This document shows, piece after piece, positions 1-12,560 of a stretch of 64,000 bases of DNA. Position numbers and translations under genes: made by a program. The first letter of the stretch is position 1. Each line of letters opens with the position of its first letter. The DNA comes from Dermatemys mawii (lineage: Eukaryota > Chordata > Testudines > Dermatemydidae), in the NCBI GenBank assembly GCA_007922305.1, contig ML677333.1, forward strand, positions 19,861,555 to 19,925,554. The letters run 5' to 3'. The notes beneath the pieces are model-generated. The model did no database searches. It saw nothing but the letters and a program-made list of their open reading frames with translations, and had not been told where the DNA came from.

Positions 1-1134
1 ATTAGAGCTGGAACTACTCTGCAAAATCTAGGTGGTGATCTTTTCCCCAGCATTTCTGTCAGATTCAATACTAGCAGTGGTAAATTATGATCTGACTAGT
101 GTGTCAGGGAAGCGTCACTACTTTTACCTTTATCATAGGCTATTTGGTTCAAAGATGTTGCTCTGAAAGTGCATCCACATAATTTTGCTGGAGTGAGTAT
201 GCAGAGTAAATGATGGCCTTGAAGTGACAGTATTGATGCTTTCATGTGATCTTTCTCCCACACTCATATCAGAAATAATTGTCAGAATCATAAAAGTTGT
301 TCTTGGTGTTTTTATCAACATTTCCTTTTGTGTGTGGTGACTCCAAGTTTCTTGCCAGAGAACAGTTGCTTCTTTATGTGTGGTGAGTGGAAAGTGTCCT
401 TGAGGAATAAACTCTGTCACCCTTGTCTCTGAAAGACATGAAGAAATTTTTTCTTTTTCTTGAATAAGCCACATTTAGATACTGACTCTGATTCTCACTT
501 ATTTTTGAAATCAGAAGACTTAAGAGGAAATATATAGGAAATAAATAAATAAATAACCATGTGAGAAACTAATATAGATGGGTTTGAAAAAAATAGCTTT
601 AGAAACAGAAAATTTTGAGGAAAAAAATTGAGAAAGTAAAAATCTAAGATTTGAAGTAATATAAGGACAGCAAAATGCTATTTCCTCTTGCAGAGCTTCC
701 ATCAAGATGAAGACTATAACATTTAAGTAGGTTAGGAGAGGTGGAGGGAGCGCATATTTGCCCTGGAATGTGGTGGGAAACTGTATTTGGACAGCAATAT
801 CAAGACTGATGCATTTTGATCCCACGAAGAGGTGACATGTTTTGTTTGAGATGGAAAGGGTTAACCTAGTACATTCAGTGCACCTGAAAATTGTTCCACA
901 GAGTGATATTGACTTATCCCTGGAAAATGCTGCATTATTCTTCTAGTTAAGGAGCAAGAGAGCCCATCCCAGGGACTAAAGCTGGAAGGGAGAGAAGATC
1001 AGAAAAAGAAAACCTACAATCCCAATAAGATATGGTGGGCTTCATACTGTGCTTCAGATAAAACTGTGGGGAAGAAGAGAAAAAGAAGATGGTGGGTAAT
1101 AGGAACGTATATAAGAAAAAGACCCAAAAATCAG
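1..1134. other. Unannotated AT-rich non-coding stretch
   Basis: I see no recognisable gene or repeat here. The minus-strand open frames at 133-474 and 520-825 have no domain, motif or codon signature and look like chance openings in AT-rich DNA. Confidence 0.5.
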
Positions 1135-1174
1135 GACTGTCCCTATAAAATTGAGACATCTGGTCACCCTAAGC
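1135..1174 (-). mobile_element. Terminal fragment of a short-TIR DNA transposon (TGACCAGA family)
   Basis: The stretch contains GGACTGTCCCTATAAAATTG followed by GAGACATCTGGTCACCCTAA. The last part matches the inverted end of the more complete element at 23031-23161 (AGGATGACCAGACATCCCGA at one end, CTATCTGGTCACCTTA at the other). Only one end is present, so this is a truncated copy. The superfamily cannot be fixed from this fragment. Confidence 0.55.
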
Positions 1175-2224
1175 CAGACAAACCACACTGGTGCAAGAAA
1201 TTATACTCCTTGAGTGACAATTCAAGACAGATCAGATCTAGGTATATGAAGTTTATGTCTCTGAATCAGAGTTTCATCTATCCAGAAACCTAAAAGTTGT
1301 TGAGCCTCTAAATGTTCACAAGTGTTTTTTAGTCTCCATAAGAATTAAGAACTGATCTCAGTTGCAAGGAAAAGAATGATATAATAATTGTTAAGATTTC
1401 ATCAGAGGCCCAGTTGTGCACTCTAAATCAAGGAGAGTTTGAATGAGTGAAGACTGCAGGCTAAAGTTCCAGAAGAGCTAATCGTTTGCTCTGATTTATA
1501 GAGTTATTTCACTGCATAAATGTCAAAGAGATGTGTGTCAAATTTAGCATCAAAGAAAATTTCTAAAAATTATTGAATGCAGCTAGAATATCAATACATG
1601 GGAGTCCTTTTGTTACCTTCAATAATCATAGATATTTACTTAATTGATTCTCCATAAATTACATTTTACAATTAAGAACATTAGCTCTAGTTAAAATAGA
1701 TTAAAGCTATTCCCCAATTATTGATTCAAATCTGAATGTTTTCCACTGTTTGAAGAATCTCTTCAAAGTTTTGATTTTTTCTTCTAAATTGATTTTTGTA
1801 TTTGTTTAAACTGGAATGAGCATTATATGATAATACCCTAATTGCCTGCAACTTTGTTGATACGAATGACACATCTAAATGTTAGTTGGAGTGTAATGCT
1901 GCTTCAGCTGGCTGGATTTTACAAAAACAATACACTTTCAGGATTAAAATATTATATTGGAAAAATGTCTAGATAACCTATAATGCTAACAGCAGAGTAC
2001 AAGTACATAGCTAGCAATTTCTGGGGATTGTGGAGGCTACCTAAGCTGTTTATACCTCTCCCATGCTTTCATACACATCAGACACAGGAAAAAAGAAACA
2101 TACAATGGGAGGAGAAAAGGTGTTATGTTTTTAGAGCCAAATAAGCCAAGCATGGTACTTTAAGTAGGAACAGCAGAACCAGGAAAACACACAGCAAACA
2201 TGAACAGTAAATAGCAGAGGGAGA
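1175..2224. other. Unannotated non-coding stretch
   Basis: AT-rich sequence with no recognisable gene, repeat end or regulatory array. Confidence 0.5.
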
Positions 2225-2400
2225 AAAGGTTATTTAGGCTTTAAGACAATACTGGTACAAGAACAATGGGTATAAACTGGCCATGAACAAGTTCAGGCTG
2301 AAAATTTGAAGGTTTCTAACCATCAGAGGAGTGAGATTCTGGAACAGCCTTCTGTAGGAAATGGGGCTGCTTTGTGGTGCCTTCATCAGGGCCATACATA
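2225..2400 (+). mobile_element. LINE fossil, 3' coding end of a CR1/L3-like element
   Basis: Conceptual translation gives an N-G-Y-K-L ... F-R-L-K-I ... R-F-W-N-S-L-L run. This aligns with the NGLKLQW ... RLDIRKNYFT ... HWNRLP block at the C-terminal end of the CR1 ORF2 copies elsewhere in the window (20540-20640, 24100-24180). The piece GGAGTGAGATTCTGGAACAG is typical of the L3-like branch. It is divergent and broken, so an old copy. Confidence 0.6.
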
Positions 2401-3279
2401 GTACTGCAGCCTCTTCCTACCTTAGTCTGCCAGGTATGGCCATCTGCTTGAGCAGGAAGCCTATGCCATAATCATTAGTCTCCAAACAATCAAGTACCAA
2501 AACGGCAACTCAGAATTAGGCTGCCTGCACCTTTAAACAAAGGAGAAGAAAAAACCCTTCAAAATGAAAATGCTTAATTGCGTCACTTAAGGCAAGGCTG
2601 TGGCCTGATTAGCCATGAGGAGCTCCTCCTCAGTCTCACCGGCTCTGCCCCTGCAAAAGCAGGGAAGCCTTCTTAACTGTCCTGCTTGTTTTTCGTTGGT
2701 CAGAATTTCCTCCTGGCCTTCGGAGTACTCCTTGTTGTCACTGAATCTGAGTGGATTTTTCTTGAGAGAGTATCTTGAGTCAGTGATGCTTCATCCAGGG
2801 GGCAGAGAAGGCCTGGCAGACTCTGTCACAGCTTCCAATAGGAGCTGCATTGTGCGCAGAATATCCAGATAGTTCTGTGAAGATACTTTCTCAAAGTACT
2901 AGACAGCACATCTTTTTTAATGATAAGTTAGGAGAGCCTGTATATCCAGTTCACAAAATAATTGTACATGTATTGTCAAATATATCTTTCATTTACAGTG
3001 TGTATAAACTAAGATGTCCGCTGTATAATGCAGTTTATCCAGTCTTCATACTACAATAATCACTGTCAGTGATTTTGAATAAATTTGAAAAGCATACTGT
3101 GAAAAGCAAACTTTACTTTGAATATGATGGGTATTTTAGTACTTTCATACAAATTTTGCTTCGTGAACAAACTTATTCCAATTAGTATTTTTAGGTAATG
3201 ACATACAGTACATAACATAATCCTTTGCTACATGCGGCACACTAAAGAAAACACTGCTACAATACACAATAGTCACACA
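2401..3279. other. Unannotated non-coding stretch
   Basis: The open frames at 2615-2872 and 2850-3059 show no known domain. Nothing else is recognisable. Confidence 0.45.
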
Positions 3280-3384
3280 GGGCCCTCTTTTCTTCTCCCA
3301 CAAAGTGAAACTGGGAGAAAATCCATTGAAGTCAGTGGAGTTATAGCAAGAGAAAATTAAGGCAAATTAAGTCAGAATCAGACA
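3280..3384. repeat. Old non-autonomous repeat remnant with CCATTGAAGTCAGTGG core
   Basis: The palindrome-like core CCATTGAAGTCAGTGG is followed by AAGTCAGAATCAG. Related cores occur at 31814, 54700 and 63270. This is the pattern of an ancient, degraded amniote MITE-like family. Boundaries are estimated. Confidence 0.35.
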
Positions 3385-4569
3385 TAGTTGAGCAATAGAA
3401 GCATATGCAATCTATTTTAATTTCAAGTTGAAAGTGCTTTGAACTACAAGAAAACAGTGCAATATTTTTTTTAAAAAAAGCAAGCCATTAATTCAGTTTT
3501 ATTGTTGATGGTTGATATCTTGCCCTGCACTTTGAAGATATGAAAAGAAAAAAAAAAGTCTGTTGCAATTTTTTGTCACAAAGAGATGAATAATAGAATT
3601 CATTTTTTGTGCAGTCTCATTCTAAACACTTGCAAAATTCAGGCATATGTTCAGGATTATTTTACCCCAGGAAACTGTATTATGAAGCCCATCTTGCATA
3701 TAGGAATGAAAATACAGTTGAGATCTATTACCATTTTCAAGCATGAGATATAAAAAATTAGAAGGAATTTTGGGTACTGTTATCAGTGGTTTCTATAAAA
3801 CCAACACTTCTACTATATTTTCTGTAAGCAAAGGATTTTTATATGATATAAGGAAATCAATTTTGAGACATTTTCAGACAGAAACTAACACAGTAAATTC
3901 TATGTAGGTTATGTTTGACAAGGTTATTGTCATCAGAAGATGAAGTCCAACATCTGTGACTGTGTCAGGGTATTCAGTCCTAAGAGTTACTATCATATAA
4001 TTGGACAGACTATGAACACTTCAAAATTTGAGTGTTTACCTGGTGGGTGAAGAATTTATTATGGGAAAATTAGTAAATTTTATTTAGCAGATTAATAATA
4101 CAGGAATTATGTAAATTGAGATTGTCAAAGTAGCTAAAGGGTTTGAACACACAGCTTCACGTTAATATAAAATGCATGCTTAAATCCCCTGAACTGCTAT
4201 GGAAAAATCTCAATTCTAGGACGTCCCTAACCCAAGAAGCAGTTTACAATTTAAATATATACAGACAACAAAACAGGAAAAAAAACCACCCGCATGTTTT
4301 TAGAAGGAATGTGAGCAGGATGATAAAACAAGAGGGAGAGGGGAACGATTAAAAAACTATTTCATATTTATGTTTTGTGAACATTCTTTTTCCACGTTGT
4401 TGTTCTTTTTGTGGGGAGGAATGTTTTGAGATTTGGTTAGTAATGGAAAGATAGCTAACGGGTTCATCAGATAACAGATTATATTGTAACATTCATGATC
4501 ATGGTACTTAGGACTGGGAGTAGTTTTGTTGGGAACGTGTTCAAAGTAAAAGATAAATTGGCCCCAAGG
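3385..4569. other. Unannotated AT-rich non-coding stretch
   Basis: Contains only short A- and T-runs; no gene or element was recognised. Confidence 0.5.
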
Positions 4570-5460
4570 AGACTCCTGTCACTTGCATATTATATTTTTA
4601 TGACATTACCCGGGTACATTTTAGACTGCTAAACAGCTATATCCTCTCAATTCTCCAACTTGGGGTGTCTTTCATATTGCTTCACTCTGATAACAACCAC
4701 TCTTGGTCTGCTCACAAACAGCCTCCAGCATAGAAATTATTCCCAGCTATACTGTCTGAGTGCTATGGCCAGCTATGGCCAGCTTGAATTACACTGCAGA
4801 GCAACACCAGCAAATTCCCAGTCCAAGACTTTCCTCCAGAAAGCCCTCTCCTAGACCACACAAGCTCATATAAAGTGCATCATGTTATTAATAGAAAATG
4901 ATTTGCACACAGGCTGTTATCTCAAATGGGTTTTCCCAAACACTTCAATCCAAGCACTCTGATTTAGATAAGACAATAAAACAAGTTTATTAATTACAAA
5001 AAGAGATTTTAAGTGATTACAAGTAATGAGGATTAAAAGTCAGAATTGGTTACAAAAAAAATAAAAGATAAAATGCAACTCATACCTTTTTTAGCAAGCT
5101 AAGTGAATTAAAAGCAAAGGTATCTCCCCACCCCAATTTTAGCAGTCTCACTGGTTGAATTCTTTTCTGCCTGGATCCTTCCCCAGTCCAATAAGCTTCC
5201 TTTATCTTTCAAGTGTTGTTGAATCTGTGAGTAGACACGAAGGGAGAGAGAGAGATGGTTTAGGGCATCTGTTCCATAATTTTATACTTTCCCCCCCCCC
5301 CTTTGAGGATCAGCTGCAGGTGGGGTTCAGGAGACAAAGTCTGTGGGGACAGGAACCTCCAGCTCTTTCTTTGCCAAGATGTACATTTCCCACTCACATT
5401 TTGTTCCTGCCAAAGAATGGCCATTTAATCAGGTGATAGTCCATTTGATTTTGTTGAGGC
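4570..5460. repeat. Candidate dispersed retroelement-like repeat, class unresolved
   Basis: The block has mixed composition unlike its AT-rich surroundings. It includes an AAGTTTATTAATTACAAAAA motif near 4984, a C11 run at 5290-5300 and a GC-richer end near 5310-5410. I associate this arrangement with a dispersed turtle repeat, possibly LTR-derived, but no terminal repeats or target duplication are visible. The assignment rests on recollection of similar sequence, not on a second copy in this window. Confidence 0.3.
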
Positions 5461-6924
5461 ATCAGTTTGCCTGTTGTTTTTAAGGAAATGGTTTGTGGCT
5501 GCTTTTCTAAACTTGGAATATGTTTCAGTAATGTTATACAGTAGAATTTTATAAACTTTACAAACAATATTGCCAGAAACATTTTACTAGGGCAATAATG
5601 ATCACCAAAATATGAATTTTCAAATGATACCTCACAAGGCATACTTTGCACAAAATTTATCAAAATCTTGGGAAAAAGACTGAATATAGGGTTGCCAAGG
5701 GTCACAATTTTGTTATTAGGAAAGTTGGGACACTTTTCATTATTACTATTAGGAGGCACAGCAACATTTAGCCATTCAGATAGGGGGTCAGGGAATTTGT
5801 CCACAGGGGCAGAAGGGATTACACCACGTACCCTGGGGAATTTAGGTTTACTGTTCATTGGTAGGCTGGGCAGAGTTTGATCCCTTAATTTATCTTTCAA
5901 GCTAGAGGAGGATCACAGTGACCAAAAGGTAGAGAAAAGCCAAGGGCAAGTGCAAGAAGGGATGCTCACAGAGCAGACACCACCAAAATGCAAAGGTTTT
6001 GCAAAGCACAGAGAGCCCTGTACAAACTTCTATATCTTTTGGAAAGGTGCAAAATGCCACTCAAAAGCAAGGCAAGCAGAGAAAGCTTAGGCTATTTATA
6101 ACTCCTAACTTTGTTAATGTTACAATCCTCTTAATCAATCTAACCAGAGAAAACATTTTAGAATTCAAGATAGTATTTGTAAGTATGTATTTTTATATTA
6201 TAATAAACTAAGAACAAGAGGCTATCGACATCCCCCAATGAATCTTAGAAATAACAAGTATGCTTGTTTTGCATTTATAAAATGCATGTAAATTTTTCTG
6301 GCACTGGTTGCAACAGCAAATTATATTTTTGTAGTTACTGAGATTGAGGCAGAAGTTAAGTTTAACAGCAACTTAAAACTTTTTTAAAAAGCCTTATATA
6401 AAAAGTTAGCAAAGAATGGAGGACAAAGTAGGAATGTAATTTTTGATGCCTATTTGAATTGTTCATGCTGGTTTAATGAAAATTAGATAGATACAGAGAG
6501 AACAACAAGAGCTTCAAAATGTGAAGTTTTTCACTGAATTGTCTCACCTTGTTACAGATACTTTTAGCAAGGAATATGAAACACATTAGAATATGTAGCT
6601 TGTCCTACATGTTGCTCCTCATGTACTGATTGGTGATGTTTATGTAATTAATTTTCATCTTCCCTCCATAACGGAAAAGAAATGCAACAATCTGAACCTG
6701 CCAAACTTAGCAGTGCTGACAGAACATGGCATTTAGAAGGTGGGAGGGCACAAGAGTGAGAGATTCTTTCCATCACCAACTGCTCCTATAGCCTAAGGGG
6801 AAAATTCCTGAGCTAGGAAAATGCATGTGTAAGTTCAAATGTCTCTTCTCATGGCACTTCACTGCCCTTATTATTGACTAAGGTTATGACCCGCTACCCT
6901 AGAAAGCAGTCAAGTATAAGCTGC
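5461..6924. other. Unannotated non-coding stretch
   Basis: A 168-codon minus-strand open frame (5394-5900) crosses the start of this stretch but shows no recognisable domain. The rest is AT-rich and featureless. Confidence 0.45.
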
Positions 6925-7030
6925 ATTCTTGTTTTACAAAGAAATTAACACAGAGGTTACACAAGGTCACTGCAGGTATTCAGGAATAGACCCAAGACTA
7001 ACATGGTAGACACAAATTTTAGCTATGCAG
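6925..7030 (-). mobile_element. MIR-like SINE remnant
   Basis: The order TTTTACAAAGAAATTAACAC, then AGAGGTTACACAAGGTCACT, then a GGAATAGACCCAAGAC segment, follows the antisense of the MIR consensus: the 'bases-in-tail, gaggtta, caaggtcac, agacccaag' order. Divergent, and the CORE is partly lost. Confidence 0.5.
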
Positions 7031-7070
7031 TGGCATTGCCTTTGAGGTTCAATATTCTTTGGTTAGCCTG

Positions 7071-7170
7071 TCTCTAATGATGATCTAGGTTTACTTGGTC
7101 CTGCCACAAGGCAGAGGGATGGACTTGAATTCTTGAGGTCCCTTCCAGCATTATATTTCTATGATTCCAT
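7071..7170 (+). mobile_element. CR1 LINE 3' end
   Basis: Ends with GAGGTCCCTTCCAGCATTAT and then ATTTCTATGATTCCAT. This is the CR1 3' UTR with its short tandem tail, as in the longer copies ending at 20797, 24327 and 27955. Only about 100 bp remain. Confidence 0.75.
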
Positions 7171-8209
7171 AGATAGAACCTAGGATTCCTGATCACCAGT
7201 ACACTACTGCTATTTAGCAAACAGATGTGTAACGCAGGGGAAACTGTGTTTTAAATTGAAGACTAAGTTCACACTAGAAATTATTCCTATATATCCCTAT
7301 AATGGTAGTGCTCTAATCTAAGCATCTAAAAATTCAGTGTTGAAGTGCTGCTATTGGCCTATAGGAGGAGCTGTTATGGTTGTATTTTATTTTTTCAAGT
7401 TTTCTTTGTAGGAAGAACTGGTTTGTCTAATTCTCCCAATTAGAACATTTTTTTTGCAGCATAGCTTTGTAATTTAAGAACTATTATAATCTACACATTG
7501 CTGCATAACATAGTAATGTACACGTGCTTCACACTTCACTCATTTGTCATCTTCCCGTGACTATAGGAATCACCCAGTGGAGTACTGTGTATAAAAAAAC
7601 AAAACAAAACATAAACAGGAAATTCACATAAAAAAATCTTCTCTTCAATTAAGATTTATCAGACCAGACCCCACCAACTTAAAATCTTAGAAGCGCTGGA
7701 ATAATAATATAGAAAATCTCTTGCTTTTTCTTGCCACTTTTGCATTGCTTACAAGACTGTCAATTCCATACTCCAACACTCATTAAGATTTTACATCCCT
7801 GTACAAAAAATATATACCCAAACTTCAAACTCCAGCACAAAACTTTAACATTGACAACAGTGCTAAGGCAAAAAACTCCCAAACGTATGGAGTTTGTGAG
7901 CATCACATGTGGGGATATGTTTATACAAGAGCATCTGAAGACAAAAATTAAGATGTAATGAATGAGCAATAATGGGCTTTTTTAAATTCATCTGTTAAAA
8001 AGAGGTCTTTTTTTAAAAAAAAAATAAAAACAAAAACACAACAACTAGAAATCGAGCATATTGGGAGGATATCATCTAAAATATGGCTATATTCATTTTG
8101 CCAACATCACATTCTGAGATCACTTTCCTAGTCTCTCCTAGTGATCTATGTTAGACCACAGATGGTAACAGAAACAACTCTGTTTATAAGTTAGTAATAT
8201 TAATGATTT
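7171..8209. other. Unannotated AT-rich non-coding stretch
   Basis: The overlapping open frames at 7731-7958 (+) and 7760-7969 (-) are mirror openings of the same AT-rich DNA without domains. Confidence 0.45.
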
Positions 8210-8312
8210 AAGACCAAATTCCAAATTCATTTGTTAGACACACTCACATGGAACTCCCATGAAGTTCAGCACACTCATGCATGTACATATGAGAGTAGAA
8301 TTTGGCCATTGC
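8210..8312. repeat. Short MITE-like remnant with inverted CCAAATTC / GAATTTGG ends
   Basis: AGACCAAATTCCAAATTCAT at one side and GAGTAGAATTTGGCCATTGC at the other form imperfect inverted ends about 100 bp apart. The ends resemble the CCAGATT / AATTTGG ends of the small insert at 61033-61113. Confidence 0.35.
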
Positions 8313-9659
8313 ACTAATTATGGAATATGAAAGTTTTCCATAATGATTGCTGCATTATTCAGACCAATGTGTGCACAGCACTTAACACAAGAGCTACATC
8401 ATGAAAGCCCAGTCGGGAGGCATGCTTTCTGAAGTATGGCTAGCTAGTAAGTCATTTTAACAGCATATGCTCTGGCCAGCTGATCTTAGATTTTTAGAAG
8501 ATGTCTATGAAAGAAAAGTCATATCCTAAAAGCTTCATCTCCCCAAGCAAGACAATTGGGGAATTATTAATTAAAGCAATTATTTTCTTTATCAACTTAC
8601 AATTTTGAATTTCTCATTATGGATCTTTTCCTGACACATCAATTTCTCTTTTATTTATTTATATTTTACATTAAATGCAAATTTTAAAGGAATTGGTCAC
8701 TGATATTAATTACCCATTGGAAAGGAGGAGAGAATGAACAAAGACCAGTCATATTTAAGTAAAACATAGTTATGTTTGGATACCTGCGAGTATGGTATTG
8801 CACCTATCCACCTATCATGGAGATGATGGGTGACAACAGGAGGAGCAGAGAGTAGGAGGAAATCTGGGGCAGGCAATGAGTGGGAAGGTATTCCAAAGGT
8901 TAGTGAATGTAGTAAGCAATGGGGGTGCTTTTATGTACTTTGAATGCACTTGTAGAAGGAGGGTTTCAGCTGCTGTTGAGAACAGAGATGGGAGCTAAGG
9001 AATTACAGAATGGTTGGAAGCCTCAGGGAGGTGAAGATTGGCAGGTTGCTGCTGTATGTATGAACATTGTCAAGGAATGTGTACAGGAGACAGTTACCCT
9101 GAATTATCACTAGTTTAGCTGGTTGAAGAAGAAGAAGGCAGTTCCTTCCACTATTGCCCAGGAGCAAATGGCTTGGTTTTTCTTTCTACAGAATCCAATT
9201 GTTTGTGATCAATATAGCTAACAGCAACAAGAGTGTTTGGCAGTGGTATGTTGTACATCACTCAGCAGTCACAAGGTTAACAGTATGGGTATTTAATGAT
9301 AATCAGACTTCAAACTATATGTCTCTTGGTGCTATTGTGCTGACTCAGAAGAGGACAGCACATTGGGTAGCCATTTGGAAAGTGATGTAAATCACCAGTA
9401 GGTCTAATGAAAAAAGAAAGTCCTTTCAAAAATGAATGCTTTACGTTTCTGGAAAAAAAGACCAGTAGGATCTGCAGAAAATCACTAATCAGAATCCACT
9501 AATTTTCTCTGCCCCTGTATTTCTAGAGTTTATTTTCACTCCTTCAAGCATTACAGTTTGCTTGGCTTTCATCTAATTGTTTCCCCACAATTTAATTACC
9601 ATACATGAAAAAATAGTTCTATATGCCCATAATCGATATGAATGTTAAGGGAGGTTGGA
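8313..9659. other. Unannotated non-coding stretch
   Basis: No domain is visible in the open frames at 8919-9113 and 9154-9390, and no repeat was recognised. Confidence 0.45.
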
Positions 9660-10280
9660 GGACTGGGCAGCCTACTGATTGGAATGCTTGATTTCTGACC
9701 CCTTGATTGTTAGAGGTACTTCAGTCTTCAAGGCAGTAGGATATTGAGACTCAGCCCAGGCCTCATGGGAGTGAACTCCTGTGTAGGGGACTTCTCAATG
9801 GAGAGTTTAGGTCCACTGCCTTGGGCTACTTCCTACCTCCGTTCATTCAGTTTGGGACATGGCCCCATCATCATTGTGGTGGATTGTCACTAGTAGCACC
9901 ACCAAATGGACCTTCGGCGGTGTCCTGTTGTACTCCCAGGTTCCTCTGGGTGGAGCAGCCTTAAATTTGGCTGGGCCAGAACCCCAAGAATCTCTGTGCT
10001 ATGGCCACCCACTTATCTTGTAGGCTGGGTGATCCTAATTCTCATTAGACAGAGAGATGGTAATCTCTTCCTTGCGGCTCCCCAGGCTGGCAGGCTAGTG
10101 ACCCTTCTCCTTCACGTAGAGAAGGCAGCTAGCTCATGCCTCTGCACCCAAACTTAGACAGGTTCTCACTTTTTCTTCCCCCTCCAGGCCTGGCATTGGC
10201 TTCAGGTGTAACAAGCCGGAGCTAGCTGGGCCACAAGGCTCCTTTCTGTTTTCTCTGTTTCACCGCAATAAATATAAAGT
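9660..10280 (+). repeat. Candidate LTR-like block, unclassified
   Basis: A GC-richer block in AT-rich surroundings ends with a short AATAAA-bearing segment (CACCGCAATAAATATAAAG at about 10262). A GC-rich body closing on a polyadenylation signal would fit a solo LTR or a retroelement 3' end. No paired terminal repeat, TG...CA boundary or target duplication was established. Confidence 0.25.
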
Positions 10281-11689
10281 TGTCAGTTTATTAACATTTA
10301 AGTATGAAAATGTTCAAAAAGGCCCCAATGTTCCATATTTTTACCATCTAATTTACTTATTTAATCTATGTGTATTTCAGTCAATGTCTTGTTTTCACTC
10401 TCACCTCAGGGAAGTTGGAATAGTAGTTCCTGAATTAATAACATTTCTTTAAGTATTTACTTCTGGCTAACCGGCAAAAATACCTTCTGAATTGTTATGA
10501 ACAAGTGGTTCTGAAAATTTGGTGAGAGCTCTGCACTCATTTATATGAGATAGCAAGTTATAATTTCTACCTCTTCATTATTTTTAATAACAGAGACTGT
10601 GGTACATGGCATTATATCACATCTGTCTTATTCCTGAAGACTTTCAGAATCTCTTCCGACAATCAGTGTCTACATGACATGATGTTTCTAATACTGTGAA
10701 TGAATTAATCTTTATCTTAATTTCCCTGTGAGTGTGGTTTTCTCCCCTGAACAAAATGTATTTAAAAAGTTATTAACTACTGGACTGATATTTTCACTGT
10801 TTTCATCCCTTATTTATCTTCCTTTGCAAGATTCATGAAAGTAATTGTAAGAGAATATAAACTCTCCTACTAATTTAAAAAGAGAACTTTCAATTATTTT
10901 AAGGGTCAGAATTTACTTTTATGTATTTATTATTTGATTTGTGTCAAATAGGTATGCATGCTTACTGCAGAGTTCATCATTGTACTGGATATGTATCTGT
11001 TATCTTAAATGCTCCTTCTTAATATGTGAACACATCACAATAATTAAATGATCCATCAAAATTGTCTCCTAGAGAGAATGTTCCTCTTCACTTAAGACAG
11101 ACTAATTCTGTCAGGAGCTGGCAATTCATTCCTGCTGCATTGGGTATCATTACTAAATGATTGTTTGAGGACAGGCTTGTTCAAACATTCTTGTCTTTAA
11201 TTACTGGGACTAATAAAGGAATTTTAAAACAATTAGTTTACAAAAAACTGTCAGGAATCATTCTTATACAATTTTTTTATGGTGTCATTGTGACAGGAAT
11301 CTTTCCTAAATGATGTAATTCAGAAAGCAGATCCTACTCTGAGCTCTGAAAGTTATCAGCTGTGGTGAGCTCTGGCATTATTCCAGTGCTGTGCCACCCT
11401 TCACTTCACCACTTTACCACTTAACAAATGCCAAAGCTTGTGAAGTCAAGTCATTTTGTGTTATTTATACAGACTTAGATGTGTGCAATGTAGAACAATA
11501 TGTAGAATCTCATAAATATCAGAGCCGTTGTTCCAAGCAAGTAACATTCTAAAATATGCAAGTTGATTTGCATTTGGTGGTGGCTTTGGAAATCTCATTT
11601 CCAGCCTGGTGGAGATGATGTTCACAGAAATCCCTATTAACCCACTAGATTTTACTTACATGTACACCTAGTCTCTGGCCAAATACCAA
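10281..11689. other. Unannotated AT-rich non-coding stretch
   Basis: Nothing recognisable; open frames are very short. Confidence 0.5.
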
Positions 11690-11935
11690 TAATAATACTT
11701 ACCCGAAGCCATGATATTGTTCTTTTTTATATTCAAACACTTCATAAACACCCATTAAACAAATTTGAAAACAGTCTTGCTCAATAGATAAGTGTAATTA
11801 TTCTAATATTTTCCTTCTATAGATGAAAAATGAAGGCAGAGAGGTTACATGATATGTCCAAGGCTACAAAGAGAGTCAGTGTCAGAGCCAATTTTAGAAC
11901 TCAGAAATTCTTGTTTCATGCATGATCTTATTTCC
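11690..11935 (-). mobile_element. MIR SINE remnant
   Basis: GCAGAGAGGTTACATGATAT, then GTCCAAGGCTACAAAGAGAG, then TCAGTGTCAGAGCCAATTTT follow the antisense of the MIR consensus (gaggttaag, cccaaggtcaca, cagtggcagagcc). The more AT-rich left part (from about 11690) matches the antisense of the MIR 3' region. This is the best-preserved MIR in the window. Confidence 0.7.
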
Positions 11936-12264
11936 TCTAGGCTTCTGAACAGATACAGAAAATAACTTCTCATCACTATCACCTTGGATTAGATTTGAAC
12001 CATTTAACGTAGAGGCTAAACTTTCCTTATTTTATCATCACACACTGAAGGATTTGTGAAATATTAATAGTTTTAGTAAAGCAGGTGTTCCCAAAAGTTT
12101 ATGTAGAGCTCATTGAAAAATAGATATTTTTCACCATGAGAAATTTTGCTGAAAACTAAAAAAAGTTTTGATCTTAAGTTTTCCATGGAGAATTTTAGGG
12201 TTTGGGTAGAAATGTGAATGCTAAACTTTTGGCTGCCAACTGAGAAATACTGTCATTGTGCCTC

Positions 12265-12560
12265 ATGTGAGTTGTAGTTCAAGAACTCCATGTTCCCATT
12301 CTCTTCTATGGGCCAGGATCCATGGCCAATAATGGATTATGATCTTCATTCTTGGAGACAGGAATTAGCAGTGTACCATAGAAGTCACTGGCTGGGAGGC
12401 ATGGTGGGAGATGTAGTCCAACTAAGGGCTTTAAGGACCTCAGTTGCCTACAGGGTTAGGTGGCAATTGAATGGGGCTTTTGAGGATCTAAATTTTGCAA
12501 TTAGGCATCTAAAGTGGCAGTTAGGCACTGAGATCCTTTTGTGGATCCAGCCCAAAGTAG
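12265..12560. repeat. Unclassified dispersed repeat with ggatct / ggcat-cta motifs
   Basis: The piece around 12475-12545 (TTTGAGGATCTAAATTTTGC, TTAGGCATCTAAAG, TTAGGCACTGAGATCC) resembles segments near 36270-36345 and 54654-54752. Together they suggest a degraded family, with uncertain boundaries. Confidence 0.3.

Noticed and set aside
5394..5900. 168-codon minus-strand open frame, among the longest in the window
   Set aside because: No recognisable domain, signal or family. It runs across the end of a repeat-like block, and no paralogous frame exists here. A chance opening is likely, though unproven.
12265..12424. Inverted-repeat transposon suggested by GTTGTAGTTC and GATGTAGTCC ends
   Set aside because: The two ends are in direct, not inverted, orientation and no target duplication is visible. 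It is kept only as part of an unclassified repeat.
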